Below are positions 50,130 to 61,607 of a stretch of 64,000 bases of DNA, piece after piece (position 1 is the first letter of the stretch; each line of letters opens with the position of its first letter). Location: contig NZ_CADIJO010000013.1 in NCBI RefSeq assembly GCF_902859705.1, positions 119,104 through 183,103 of the forward strand. The letters run 5' to 3'. The notes below the pieces were generated by a model that had not been told where the DNA came from, made no database searches, and saw only the letters and a program-made list of their open reading frames with translations. The translations under genes were made by a program, and so were the position numbers. This DNA comes from Achromobacter deleyi. Its GTDB lineage: Bacteria; Pseudomonadota; Gammaproteobacteria; Burkholderiales; Burkholderiaceae_B.

Positions 50130-50443
50130 CCCCGCCCCGCCATGCACTTGTAGGACTTCTTTGTTAAAAAAAGGGGGACTTGCAGGGATGGCGCGCCTGC
50201 TCCAAAGTAGCGCTTTGGGCATGCAGCCCTGGGCAGGCGCCAGATCCTTGGGCGCCCCAGGCCGGACCCCGGATTGCCGGGCATGGCCAGGACCAGACGC
50301 CGCCAAGGAACTTTGACGTGCCCTTCAAGTCTTATATAAGATATAAGACACAAGCCAGACCGCGCCGCTGTCGCCTACAATGACAAACGCGTCGAAACGC
50401 CTGAAAATGCCGGCTTTACGCGGGCGAAACCACGGAGTCCATC
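50130..50443. other. Intergenic region before acnA
   Basis: The 314-bp gap between LysR and acnA has no gene. The first half is unremarkable apart from an A7 tract near 50165. The second half holds the predicted promoter and dyad listed separately and a 95-nt leader. Confidence 0.7.
50313..50348 (+). promoter_or_regulatory. acnA promoter with overlapping 19-bp dyad
   Basis: TTGACG (50313-50318), 16-bp spacer, TATAAG (50335-50340) form a good sigma-70 promoter about 100 bp before acnA. The dyad TCTTATAT-AAG-ATATAAGA (50330-50348, perfect 8-bp arms) covers the -10, so a bound repressor would block transcription. The AT-rich palindrome is like those of GntR/FCD regulators; betaproteobacterial TCA-cycle genes often have such a regulator. 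No regulator gene is adjacent here. Confidence 0.65.
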
Positions 50444-53149
<2,706 letters not shown>

Positions 53150-53180
53150 GCGCCCGCACACGCACCCGGCAGGCAAGACA

Positions 53181-53216
53181 AAGCCCCTGGAACCGCAAGG
53201 TTCCAGGGGCTTTTTT
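53181..53216 (+). terminator. Rho-independent terminator after acnA
   Basis: AAGCCCCTGGAACC, loop GCAA, GGTTCCAGGGGCTT form a perfect 14-bp stem followed by TTTT, 31 bp after the acnA stop. Confidence 0.95.
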
Positions 53217-53264
53217 CATGGCTTGTGTACGCCCGCCGGCGCGAGGTTCAGGCCATGCGGCGCA

Positions 53265-54230
53265 CTACTGGCTGACCAGCTCGACGCGGCGATTCTTGGC
53301 GCGACCGGCCTCGGCGTCGTTGGCCGCCACCGGCGCCAGCGAGGCCACGCCGCGCGGCGACAGGCGCGCGGCGGCAATCTTGTAGTCAGCCTCCAGCGCC
53401 TTGACCACGGCGTCCGCGCGTTTTTGCGACAGATCCAGGTTGCGCGCCAGCGTGCCCTGGTTGTCGGTGTGGCCCACCACGTAGACCTTCAGGTTGGGGT
53501 TGGCCTTGAGCAGCTTGCCCATTTCGTCCAGCGCAGCCTTGGATTCCGGCTTGACCTCGGCCTTGTCGGTATCGAAGTACACGCCGTAGACGGCCACTCG
53601 GCCCGATTCGGCCAGCGACTTCTGCATGGCGGCCATGTCCAGCACCTGGACCTGCCCGGTCTGCATGGGTTTGGTCTCGACCACCTGCACGTAGACCGGC
53701 GTGATCTGGTTGGCGCTGTCTTCCATCACGTCCAGGAACACATACAGGTCGCCCGACGGCGCTTCTTTCTTGGCCAGCGCCACGTAGTACTTGCCGCCGA
53801 ACGCGGCATCGCCCTTCCCGGGCGGGCTGACCTTGCCGCCGTTGATGACGAACGACTGGAAGTCGCTGCCGCATTGGTCGTCGCCCTTGCACTCGAATAC
53901 GGTCTTGAAGCCGCCCGACTGCAACGCGCCCTGGTAGTTGCGGTACACCTCAAGCGCCGACTTGCCGCCGCTGATGCGATACGAAATGCGCGTGACCTTG
54001 CCCTCCAGTTGCAACCCCTTGGCGGCCGATTCCTGGGCGATCGGCTGGTTGGGCATGAAGGCTTCGTCGTAGTCCTTGCGTTCGTAGGCGCGGATCTCGG
54101 CGCCCTTGAAACGCGTCAGCGCAGGATGGTCGCTCGACCCCGGCACGTCTTCGGCCCAGGCGGGCTGCAAGGCGCCCAGGCACAGGGCGGCGATGGCCAG
54201 GCATGCGGATGCCACGATAGGCGCTTTCAC
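53265..54230 (-). CDS. OmpA-family protein with DUF4892-like N-terminus
   Basis: A 321-residue exported protein. I chose GTG 54230 because GGGGAG stands 10 nt upstream and the signal peptide begins there (VKAPIVASACLAIAALCLGA, cleavage near PAWAE). The N-terminal half starts DVPGSSDHPALTRFKGAEI, similar to DUF4892. The C-terminal OmpA domain (about 205-320) has VYFDTDKAEVKPESKAALDEMG, VVGHTDNQGTLARNLDLSQKRADAV and AKNRRVEL, the peptidoglycan-binding set. It is therefore periplasmic and attached to the cell wall. Function beyond that is unknown. Convergent with acnA. Confidence 0.9.
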   Translation of the reverse strand: MKAPIVASACLAIAALCLGALQPAWAEDVPGSSDHPALTRFKGAEIRAYERKDYDEAFMPNQPIAQESAAKGLQLEGKVTRISYRISGGKSALEVYRNYQGALQSGGFKTVFECKGDDQCGSDFQSFVINGGKVSPPGKGDAAFGGKYYVALAKKEAPSGDLYVFLDVMEDSANQITPVYVQVVETKPMQTGQVQVLDMAAMQKSLAESGRVAVYGVYFDTDKAEVKPESKAALDEMGKLLKANPNLKVYVVGHTDNQGTLARNLDLSQKRADAVVKALEADYKIAAARLSPRGVASLAPVAANDAEAGRAKNRRVELVSQ

Positions 54231-54404
54231 GATCTTTATCTCCCCGCCGGCGGCGCCGGCATGCGTCCAACACAAGGAAACGCCCGCGAGCGCGGGCGGC
54301 AGCCATTATGCATAGTCGCAGAGTCGTTTCCAACCTGCGGGGCGTAACAAGGCGTAGAGGCGCCGAGCCGCTGCGCCACTCAGCGGCTGGGCGCACGCCA
54401 CGCC

Positions 54405-55178
54405 CTAGTCGAACGCGTAGGCATCCATCGCCAGCGCGCCGTACGAGATCTCGTCGGTCAGCCGCGTGGCCTGTGCACCGCCCGCCCCCAGCGCCACGTA
54501 CAGCGGCATCAGGTGGTCGTCGTGCGGATGCGCCTGCGACGCGCCCGGCGCCTGCGCCTGCCAGTCCAGCAGCGCCGGCACGTCGTGGGTGGCCAGGTGG
54601 CGCGCGTACCAGTCCTGGAATGCCGGCACATACGGCACTGGCGGCGCGTCCTGCGGCATGCGCACGTGGCGCAGGTTATGCGTCAGCGAACCCGATCCGA
54701 TGATCAGGATGTCTTCGTCGCGCAGCGGCGCCAGGGCGCGGCCCAGCTCGAACTGCGCCGCCGCGTCGCGCCCCATGTCCAGCGACAGCTGTACCACCGG
54801 CACGTCGACCTCGGGATACAGATAGCGCAGCGGCACCCAGGCGCCGTGATCCAGCGGCCGGCGCGGATCGCGGTCGGCGGCGATGCCGGACTCGGCCAGC
54901 AGGCTTTGCACCCGCGCGGCCAGTTCCGGCGACCCGGGCGCGGCGTATTGCAGCGTGTAGAGCTCGGGCGGAAATCCGCCGAAATCGTGCCAGGCCACCT
55001 GCTGGTCGCGGGTGGACAGGGCCAGGCCCTGGCCCATCCAGTGCGGCGAAACCACCAGGATGCCGCGCGGTTTGCGGCCCTGGGCTTGGCTCCAGGCGGC
55101 CAGCGCGGGGCCGGTCAAACCGGGCTCCACGGCCAGCATGGGGGAACCATGGGAAACGAAAAGCGTAGGCCAGCGCAT
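54405..55178 (-). CDS. Extradiol dioxygenase, DODA/LigB-like class III
   Basis: A 257-residue cytoplasmic protein. The iron ligands of the family are recognisable: His in VSHGSPML (residue 10), His in VSPHWMGQG, and further His in DHGAWVPLRYLYP and SLTHNLRHV. PTLFVSHGSPML and VQLSLDMG are conserved in the YgiD/4,5-DOPA-dioxygenase-like group. Such proteins cleave catechols next to the hydroxyls; the substrate is unknown. Probably its own transcript; the following 256-bp gap to the DUF2863 gene shows no gene. Confidence 0.9.
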   Translation of the reverse strand: MRWPTLFVSHGSPMLAVEPGLTGPALAAWSQAQGRKPRGILVVSPHWMGQGLALSTRDQQVAWHDFGGFPPELYTLQYAAPGSPELAARVQSLLAESGIAADRDPRRPLDHGAWVPLRYLYPEVDVPVVQLSLDMGRDAAAQFELGRALAPLRDEDILIIGSGSLTHNLRHVRMPQDAPPVPYVPAFQDWYARHLATHDVPALLDWQAQAPGASQAHPHDDHLMPLYVALGAGGAQATRLTDEISYGALAMDAYAFD

Positions 55179-55434
55179 GGCGGTGACTCCAGGAAATCAT
55201 GTCGATGGAAAGATTGTCGGCCGATTCCGTTCGGCAATAAACCCCCGCCAAAGGGATAATCTGTTGCCCGAACAGCATCAATTCGGCACACACCGGTCAG
55301 GCGGCGACGGTGGTGAAGGTCCTGCCGCCGCGCCCGCCTGGCCGGCTGCCGGCCTTGCCGCGCGCCCCTGCTGCCCGCGACCGTGGCGGGCGTTAAACTA
55401 CGTCGTTACACACTTACTGGACGCCCCCGAAGTT

Positions 55435-56637
55435 ATGGCCCGATCCCGCAGCCAATCCGCTCCCCGCATGAACCGCGATGCCACCCGTCTGGTCACCCTT
55501 GCCCAGTCGCTCAACCGCTCGGGCAGCCGCGTTGAAGACGTGTTCTGGGAGAACCAGCTTGGCGAAGCGATTCCGAAGCTGCTCAAGGCAGGCCAGGACG
55601 CCCCGCTGGAGGCCGCCCTGGACCATCTCGCCCAAAGCGACGTGGGCGCCTACGAAGTCCTGATCGAACAGGCCGAAACCCTGTCCGAATCGATGAAGAT
55701 CGAGAAAAACGGCGTGCGCTACGACGTGCTGCTGATCGTTGCGCCCATCGTGGCCTGGACCCGCTACGCCATTCCCACCGGCGCCGTGTCCGCCAGCGCC
55801 CAGCAGGCGCTGCTGGCCCAGCTGCACGGTCACGTGCTGTCCAGCCAGGCCCGCACGGCGCTAATGCCGTGGCTGGTCAGCGTCGACCAGATGCCGCGCA
55901 CCTTCTCCGAAACCTGGCAGTGGCTGCAACGCCTGGGTTCGCAAGCCCTCGGCGCCGAAACCACCAAGCCCACGCTGAACACCGAAGCCGAAACCGCCAA
56001 CATGCTGGCCGACACGCGCTACATCGTGGCGGCAGTGGCGGTGCCGGAATTCGCGCCCGTCTTCCGCTGGCAGGAACAGATCGGCGAGGCCGACGCCAGC
56101 CGCGACGCCTGCCAGGAGCAATGGGCCGCCCAGGCCCAGCCCACGCTGGCCGCCTTGCTGCCGGGCTGCGGCTTTGAATCGCTGCTGCCCGACGCCTACT
56201 ACGTCAGCAACCGCGAAGCCGACCGTCGCGTCCGGCCGCTGTCGCTGCGCGCCGCCATCAGCTGGCTCGAAGGCGCGGTCAGCCTCGAAGCCTCGCAACT
56301 GCGCGCGGTGGTGGCCGGCTGCGGTGAAAACCGCGTGGACGAATACCGCATCAGCTTCACGGCGCGCAACAGCAACGACGTCTACTACGGCTGCGTCTGG
56401 CCGCTGTACGGCCGCGAAGAAGACCTGCCCGGCGACGAAGGCCAGCCCGACGTGGTCGACGAAATCGCGGCCCTGCTCAAGGAATATGGCGTGAACGACG
56501 TGCGCCGCATTCCGGGCGTGCTGCCGCCGGAATACTGCGAAGACTGCGGCGCGCCCTACTTCCCCAACCCCCTGGGCGAACTGGTGCACGCCGAACTGCC
56601 CGAAGACGCCGAAGCGGCCCCCGCCAAGTTCCACTGA
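55435..56637 (+). CDS. DUF2863-like protein
   Basis: A 400-residue cytoplasmic protein from ATG 55435 (MARSRSQSAPRMN). I recognise it as the DUF2863-type protein found in Burkholderiales; no catalytic motif is evident. Notable are SLNRSGSRVEDVFWE near the N-terminus, YDVLLIVAPIVAWTRYAIPTG, YYVSNREADRRVRPLS, and a C-terminal PEYCEDCGAPYFPNP, a CxxC half of a possible zinc site. It is 9 bp upstream of earP, suggesting a common transcript with the EF-P modification gene. Function unknown. Confidence 0.85.
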   Translation: MARSRSQSAPRMNRDATRLVTLAQSLNRSGSRVEDVFWENQLGEAIPKLLKAGQDAPLEAALDHLAQSDVGAYEVLIEQAETLSESMKIEKNGVRYDVLLIVAPIVAWTRYAIPTGAVSASAQQALLAQLHGHVLSSQARTALMPWLVSVDQMPRTFSETWQWLQRLGSQALGAETTKPTLNTEAETANMLADTRYIVAAVAVPEFAPVFRWQEQIGEADASRDACQEQWAAQAQPTLAALLPGCGFESLLPDAYYVSNREADRRVRPLSLRAAISWLEGAVSLEASQLRAVVAGCGENRVDEYRISFTARNSNDVYYGCVWPLYGREEDLPGDEGQPDVVDEIAALLKEYGVNDVRRIPGVLPPEYCEDCGAPYFPNPLGELVHAELPEDAEAAPAKFH

Positions 56638-56646
56638 TCGACGGCC

Positions 56647-57762
56647 ATGCAAGCGGACATCTTCTGCCGGGTCGTCGACAACTACGGCGACATCGGCGTC
56701 TGCTGGCGGCTGGCGCGCCGCCTCGCGCACGGCTGCGGCTGGGACGTCCGCCTGTGGGTCGACGACCTGGCCAGCTTTGCCCGCATCCAGCCCGGCATTG
56801 CCGCCGACCAGGCACGCCAGGCCTGCCAGGGCATCGACATCGTGCATTGGTCCGACACGCCCGACCCCACGTTGGCGGCCCGCGACGTGGTGATCGAGGC
56901 CTTTGCCTGTGATCCCCCGGCCGGGTTCCTGGACAGCATGCGGCGCACCCATCCGGTCTGGATCAATCTGGAATATCTCAGCGCCGAAGCCTGGGTCGAG
57001 AGCTGCCACGGCTTGCCATCGCAGCGGCCCGACGGCCTGGTGAAGCATTTCTTCTTTCCCGGATTCACGCCCGCCACCGGCGGCCTGCTGCGCGAGCCCG
57101 CCCTGTCGGCCGAACGCAACGCTTTCCAGGCCGATCCCGGCGCGCAGGACGCCTTTCTGCGCAGCCTGGGCGTGTCGGACGCGCTGCTGTCGCAGCGGCG
57201 CACAGGCGCCCGTACGGTGTCCCTGTTTTGCTACCCCAGCGCCCCGCTGGACGGCCTGGTCCAGGCCCTGGCCGACGATCCCGTTCCCACCCTGCTGCTG
57301 GCGCCCCAGGGCGTGGCGCCCGGCCTGGAAGCCGCCAGCGCACGACCCGGCGGCCCGGCCGTGGCGCGGCTGCCCTTCGTCGCCCAGCCCGACTACGACC
57401 GCGTGCTGTGGTGCGCCGACCTGAATTTCGTGCGCGGCGAAGATTCCTTCGTGCGCGCCGCCTGGGCCGCCCGCCCGCTGGTCTGGCAGATCTACCCCCA
57501 GGAAGAAAACATTCACCTGGAAAAGCTCGAGGCCTGGCTGGCGCGCTATCCGGCCCCGGAAACCGCCGCAGCACTGATCCGCGCCTGGAATCTGCCCGCC
57601 AACCCCGAAGCCACGGCCCGCGCCCTGGCCGACGCCCTGGCGCCCGCCACTTGGCCGGCCTGGACGCAAAGCGCCCGCGACTGGGACCTCGCGCAGGCCG
57701 CCCTGCCGGACCTGGCGGAAAATCTGGCTGGTTTTTGCGCAGAGTTAGCCAAGAAACGTTAG
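56647..57762 (+). CDS. earP: EF-P arginine rhamnosyltransferase
   Basis: A 371-residue GT-B-type glycosyltransferase. The N-terminal motif DIFCRVVDNYGDIGVCWRLARRLA holds the catalytic Asp, and the dTDP-rhamnose-binding region has WCADLNFVRGEDSFVRAAWAARPLVWQIYPQEENIHLEKLEAWL. It transfers rhamnose from dTDP-rhamnose to Arg32 of EF-P, needed for resolving polyproline stalls. The efp gene 208 bp downstream encodes Arg at exactly that position. The gene follows the DUF2863-like gene closely. Confidence 0.95.
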   Translation: MQADIFCRVVDNYGDIGVCWRLARRLAHGCGWDVRLWVDDLASFARIQPGIAADQARQACQGIDIVHWSDTPDPTLAARDVVIEAFACDPPAGFLDSMRRTHPVWINLEYLSAEAWVESCHGLPSQRPDGLVKHFFFPGFTPATGGLLREPALSAERNAFQADPGAQDAFLRSLGVSDALLSQRRTGARTVSLFCYPSAPLDGLVQALADDPVPTLLLAPQGVAPGLEAASARPGGPAVARLPFVAQPDYDRVLWCADLNFVRGEDSFVRAAWAARPLVWQIYPQEENIHLEKLEAWLARYPAPETAAALIRAWNLPANPEATARALADALAPATWPAWTQSARDWDLAQAALPDLAENLAGFCAELAKKR

Positions 57763-57970
57763 AATAGAGAGTTTTCTGAGTCGCCCAGGAATTACCGGGC
57801 CTCAACTATGTCGCCTCCCGGGGTGTGCATGAAGCCGAGAACGCTGGCCAGGTCAGGCAGCTGTCGCCGTTGACACGTTATCAACGTGATTGACTCGCGG
57901 GCCCTGCAAAGGGGCGTTGCGGCTTTTTGCTAGCACGGCGAGTGCACCCATCCCCCCCGGAGTTTTATCG
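57763..57970 (+). other. Leader region between earP and efp
   Basis: 208 bp without gene. A TAGAAT at 57760-57765 overlapping the earP stop could be a -10, with TTGCGC 19 bp upstream (weak). A symmetric element CACGTT-ATC-AACGTG lies at 57874-57888. The ribosome site of efp is CCCCGGAG at about 57960. I see no recognisable riboswitch. Confidence 0.5.
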
Positions 57971-58531
57971 ATGAAAACCGCTCAGGAATTGCGAGTCGGC
58001 AACGTGGTCATGGTCGGCAAGGATCCCCTCGTGGTCCAGAAGGCCGAATACAACAAGTCCGGCCGTAACGCCGCTGTTGTGAAGCTGAAGTTCAAGAACC
58101 TCTTGACCGCCTCGGCCAGCGAATCGGTCTACAAGGCCGACGAAAAGTTCGAAGTCGTCCAACTGGATCGCAAGGAGTGCACGTACTCCTACTTCGGCGA
58201 CCCGATGTACGTCTTCATGGACGAAGAGTACAACCAGTACGAAATCGAAGCCGAAAGCATGGGCGATGCCCTGAACTACCTGGAAGAAGCGATGCCCGTG
58301 GAAGTGGTCTTCTACGACGGCCGCGCCATCTCGGTGGAACTGCCCACGACCATCGTCCGCGAAATCACCTACACCGAACCGGCCGTCCGCGGCGATACGT
58401 CGGGCAAGGTGACCAAGCCGGCCAAGATCAACACCGGCTACGAACTGAACGTGCCGCTGTTCTGCGCCATCGGCGACAAGATCGAAATCGACACCCGCAC
58501 GAACGAATACCGCAGCCGCGTCAACAACTAA
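57971..58531 (+). CDS. efp: Elongation factor P
   Basis: A 186-residue three-domain translation factor. The KOW-like domain contains [16 protein letters not shown] with Arg32 at the tip, the residue rhamnosylated by EarP, in place of the lysine of the EpmABC branch. The middle OB domain has [26 protein letters not shown], and the C-terminal OB domain ends [30 protein letters not shown], the EF-P signature. It binds between the P and E sites and speeds Pro-Pro peptide-bond formation. Followed by a bidirectional terminator. Confidence 0.98.
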   Translation: MKTAQELRVGNVVMVGKDPLVVQKAEYNKSGRNAAVVKLKFKNLLTASASESVYKADEKFEVVQLDRKECTYSYFGDPMYVFMDEEYNQYEIEAESMGDALNYLEEAMPVEVVFYDGRAISVELPTTIVREITYTEPAVRGDTSGKVTKPAKINTGYELNVPLFCAIGDKIEIDTRTNEYRSRVNN

Positions 58532-58546
58532 GCCGGCAGCAGGTAC

Positions 58547-58583
58547 AAAAAAGCGCCAGCCCTCACGGGTCTGGCGCTTTTTT
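58547..58583. terminator. Bidirectional terminator after efp
   Basis: AAAAAAGCGCCAG and CTGGCGCTTTTTT form a perfect 13-bp stem around CCCTCACGGGT, with the A/T tracts in the stem. Works for efp and, from the other side, for the DUF1178 gene. Confidence 0.9.
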
Positions 58584-58586
58584 ATG

Positions 58587-58654
58587 TCCGGCCGCCCGAA
58601 GGCCGGGCAGCCCCCACGGGGGGCAGCAAGCGCGCAACGCGCAGCGTGGGGGCC
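58587..58654. repeat. Single diverged copy of the GC-rich intergenic repeat
   Basis: The sequence GGCCGCCCGAAGGCCGGGC, then CCCCCACGGGGGGCAGCAAG, then CGCGCAACGCGCAGCGTGGGGGCC has the same order of elements as the units at 31234-31557 (inverted repeat, GGGGGCAGC, AGCGCG, GCGTGGGGGCC). Here too it abuts the stop of a minus-strand gene. It can form hairpins on both strands. Confidence 0.8.
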
Positions 58655-58659
58655 CACAT

Positions 58660-59118
58660 TTATTGCAGGCGGTCGTCGTCCAGGAAATCCGGCACGGCCA
58701 TCACGTCGATGCCGTCTTCGGCCAGCGCCTCGCGCTCTTCGGGCGTGGCCGTGCCGCGGATCGGGCGCTCGTCTGCGTCGCCCTCGTGCATGCGGCGCGC
58801 TTCCTCGGCAAAGCGCGGCCCCACGTTTTCGGTGTTGCGCAGCAACGCCCTGACCTGGCGCATGACCACGGCCTGCAAGGCCGACATCTTCTCGGCATCC
58901 GACGCCCCGGCCGGCGGCGCCGGCGGCGTGGCGGGCGCGTGCAGGTGCGCCACGTTCAGGCGCGGCGCCGACAGGCGCTTGGTAATGGTGGCCGACGCAC
59001 AGACGGGGCACGACACCAGGCCTCGCGCCTGCTGCGCGTCATAGTCTTCGTGCGAACCGAACCAGCCTTCGAAAATGTGGCCGTGCTCGCACTGGAGGTC
59101 GAAAACTTTGAGAGCCAT
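58660..59118 (-). CDS. DUF1178-family protein
   Basis: A 152-residue protein from ATG 59118 (MALKVFDLQCEHGHIFEGWF); a longer reading adds 21 residues without family support. The start with CxxxH, F.GWF and VSCPVCASATITKRLSAP is the DUF1178 signature, possibly a zinc ribbon. The C-terminal half (SALQAVVMRQVRALLRNTENVG-RFAEEARRMHEG) is conserved in the family. Function unknown; members are widespread in Alpha- and Betaproteobacteria. Confidence 0.9.
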   Translation of the reverse strand: MALKVFDLQCEHGHIFEGWFGSHEDYDAQQARGLVSCPVCASATITKRLSAPRLNVAHLHAPATPPAPPAGASDAEKMSALQAVVMRQVRALLRNTENVGPRFAEEARRMHEGDADERPIRGTATPEEREALAEDGIDVMAVPDFLDDDRLQ

Positions 59119-59268
59119 GGATGGAATATGGGGGTTGGCAGCCAGAATACAAGAAAGCCCTGGCTTGAGCCTTACGGCCATGCCGCCGACGGGGTTTTGG
59201 CCGATTCAAAGAAAAAGCGGGCCCGCGGGCCCGCTTTCGCCTGCGCCAAGGCGCTGACGTGTCCTGGC

Positions 59269-59976
59269 TTACTTGCCGCGCTTGGGGGCCGCGGTAGATT
59301 GGCCGATCTGCGCCTGCTGGGCTTGCAAGGCGTCGATCTGGCGTTGCAGGTCACGCAGTTGCTGGCGCACGTCCTTTTGCTGGTCAGCCAACGCCGTGGC
59401 TTCCTGGCGCGACTGTTCCTGGCGGGCGGCAACCTGCTCTTCCTGCTGCATGCGCAGCGTGCGGTCGGCCTGCAGCGTGCTCAGTTCGGCGTTGCGGCTG
59501 GCCAGGAGCTTTTCGGCGTGGGTGTATTCAGCCTGCAGCTTGATGCGCTTGATATCCACTTCCGCCAGGTCGACGGACTGGGCGGCAAAGGCCCGGTACG
59601 TGGCTTCGGCCTGCTTGTCGGATTGGGTCTTGAGCACCCGCCAGAAATCCTTCTGCTGGAACAGGGCCACGTAATAGGTCAGATCGTCCGGTTTGAACAG
59701 CAGGCTGGCGCCGTACGTGCCGTTATAGCTCGTACGCAGCTCGGAAACCTGGCGGTTCTGGATCAACCCCTGCAACTCGGCCACCGTCGACGACGGGCGC
59801 GCGGCGGGCGCCGGCGCGGGCGGGGTCACCGGCGTGGACGCGGCCTGCTTGTCCTCGACCTGCTGGACCGTGGGCCGCGGGGGTTCGGATTGCGCGCTGG
59901 CGCATGCCGCCAGGCCGGACAGGGCCGTACCCAGCAGCGCCATGCGCGCAGCGGCACGGATAAAGTGGACGTTCAT
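59269..59976 (-). CDS. DUF2968-like lipoprotein with coiled coil
   Basis: A 235-residue protein with a lipoprotein signal (RMALLGTALSGLAAC, lipobox LAAC, Cys about residue 25). A Pro/Ala linker follows, then TVAELQGLIQNRQVSELRTSYNGTYGASLLF, which I recognise as DUF2968, and a long Gln/Ala/Arg-rich coiled coil (about 130-225: SRNAELSTLQADRTLRMQQEEQ, QLRDLQRQIDALQAQQAQ). Probably an envelope lipoprotein; role unknown. Confidence 0.85.
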   Translation of the reverse strand: MNVHFIRAAARMALLGTALSGLAACASAQSEPPRPTVQQVEDKQAASTPVTPPAPAPAARPSSTVAELQGLIQNRQVSELRTSYNGTYGASLLFKPDDLTYYVALFQQKDFWRVLKTQSDKQAEATYRAFAAQSVDLAEVDIKRIKLQAEYTHAEKLLASRNAELSTLQADRTLRMQQEEQVAARQEQSRQEATALADQQKDVRQQLRDLQRQIDALQAQQAQIGQSTAAPKRGK

Positions 59977-60151
59977 GCCTTCCCCAAAAAAATCGTTGCG
60001 GAACTATAGCAATTTATTTCGCTTGAAGCAGACGCACTTACATAGCACGCCCAGATAATGTCGTGCGCTAAGGGGGATTCCCTATTGCGCGTTATATGGC
60101 CGCCCAGAAAACCGCATTGAAAATACCGGCATACTGCGCGCCCCATACCCA

Positions 60152-61558
60152 TCAGGACGCTTCGATAATGCCGTCGGCGGTTTCCCCCTGGCCGCCGCCC
60201 AAATGCAGTTTGCGCATTTTCTCCCATAACACCTTGCGGCTGATGCCCAGGGTATTGGCGGTATCCTGCCGGCGCCAGCCATTCACATCCAGCGCGGCCA
60301 GAATGCGGGCGCGTTCGGCGCGCTCGGCGTCGGTGAATACCGGCGGCTCGCACTGGGTATTGGCGCCCGCCCCGCCCAGCGCCCCCGTGGCCCGCAGCGG
60401 TTCGGCCAACTGGTCGAAAATGCGTTCGATGCGCGGCTGGTCCCAGGCCTTGAACTGACGCCGCACGATCGCCACGCGCTCGGCGACGTTGGACAGTTCG
60501 CGCACGTTGCCCGCATAGCGCGTGCGCGCCACCCGTTCGATCAGCCAGGGCGGCGGTTCGCCTTCGCAGCCCATGCGTTCGAGCAGGCCGCGGAAAATGG
60601 CCGCCTTTTCCTCGGGGCCGCGCTGTTCCAGGTTGGGAATGCGCAATTCAATGACGGCCAGCCGGTAATACAGGTCGGCGCGGAACTCATCCTGCCCCAC
60701 CAGCACCCGCAGGTCCTTGTTGGTGGCGGCCACCAGGCGGAAATCGACCGGAATCTCCACCGTCGACCCCAGCCGGGTCACGGCGCTCTGCTCCAGCACC
60801 CGCAGCAGCTTGACCTGCTGGTACAGCGGCAGGTCGCCGATTTCATCCAGGAACAGCGTGCCGCCGCTGGCCTGCTCGAAGTAACCCTTGTGCGCGCCCA
60901 CCGCGCCGGTGAAGGCGCCCTTGGCGTGGCCAAAGAAATGCGCCTCGAACAGGCCTTCGGGAATGGCACCGCAATTGACCGCCACGAACGGCCCGTCGGA
61001 CCAGGCCGCATGGTCGTGCAGCAGCCGTGCGATCCGCTCTTTGCCGACGCCCGTCTCGCCATGGATCAGCGCGTTGCTGCGGCAGTCGGCAAACATGTCG
61101 GCCTCGGCCAACAGCGCCCGCATCGGCTCGGATACCGCGATCAGCGGCTGCTCGCGTCGCGGCGCCGACCGGTTGACCTGGTCCAGCGTGCCCAGCAGCT
61201 CGAACAGCAGCTTGCGCAGGTCGGTGGTGGTGAACGCCAGCGGCAGCGTGTAGGAATACTCGGGCGGGTAGTACCGCGGATCGCGGCCGCGCGCCTCGGC
61301 GGCCACCCAGATGACGGGCATGGCCTGCACCGACAGCCAGTCGTAGCCGCTGAAACGGTTATCGCCCATGACCGACACCGACACCAGCGCGACGGCGGGC
61401 CGGGTCGGATCACGCGGCGGCGGAAACGCCGTGCCGGCATCCGCGCGCACCAGGGACACGTCCATGCCCACCAGGCAGCGCTCGGCGCGGCTGGCGATAT
61501 CGGACGTGCCCTCCCAGACATACACGTCGAATTCTTCGCGCGAGAATTTCTGGGTCAT
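60152..61558 (-). CDS. Sigma-54-dependent transcriptional activator (Tad-linked)
   Basis: A 468-residue enhancer-binding protein from ATG 61558 ([15 protein letters not shown]). The first 140 residues form a receiver-like domain without a clear phospho-acceptor Asp. The AAA+ domain (about 145-375) has Walker A GETGVGKE, the sigma-54 contact loop GAFTGA, Walker [14 protein letters not shown] and the arginine finger region [20 protein letters not shown] Fis-type HTH ends the protein ([29 protein letters not shown]). It is downstream of TadG-like (49-nt gap) and the DUF3613 gene and may activate pilus genes. No sigma-54 promoter was seen in the window. Confidence 0.92.
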   Translation of the reverse strand: MTQKFSREEFDVYVWEGTSDIASRAERCLVGMDVSLVRADAGTAFPPPRDPTRPAVALVSVSVMGDNRFSGYDWLSVQAMPVIWVAAEARGRDPRYYPPEYSYTLPLAFTTTDLRKLLFELLGTLDQVNRSAPRREQPLIAVSEPMRALLAEADMFADCRSNALIHGETGVGKERIARLLHDHAAWSDGPFVAVNCGAIPEGLFEAHFFGHAKGAFTGAVGAHKGYFEQASGGTLFLDEIGDLPLYQQVKLLRVLEQSAVTRLGSTVEIPVDFRLVAATNKDLRVLVGQDEFRADLYYRLAVIELRIPNLEQRGPEEKAAIFRGLLERMGCEGEPPPWLIERVARTRYAGNVRELSNVAERVAIVRRQFKAWDQPRIERIFDQLAEPLRATGALGGAGANTQCEPPVFTDAERAERARILAALDVNGWRRQDTANTLGISRKVLWEKMRKLHLGGGQGETADGIIEAS

Positions 61559-61607
61559 GGCGACCACCGGGCCGGCCAGGGCGGGACAGGGTTCAAGGGC
61601 TTCATCA

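Noticed and set aside
57763..57970. Riboswitch in the efp leader
   Set aside because: No known aptamer pattern and no convincing terminator/antiterminator pair.
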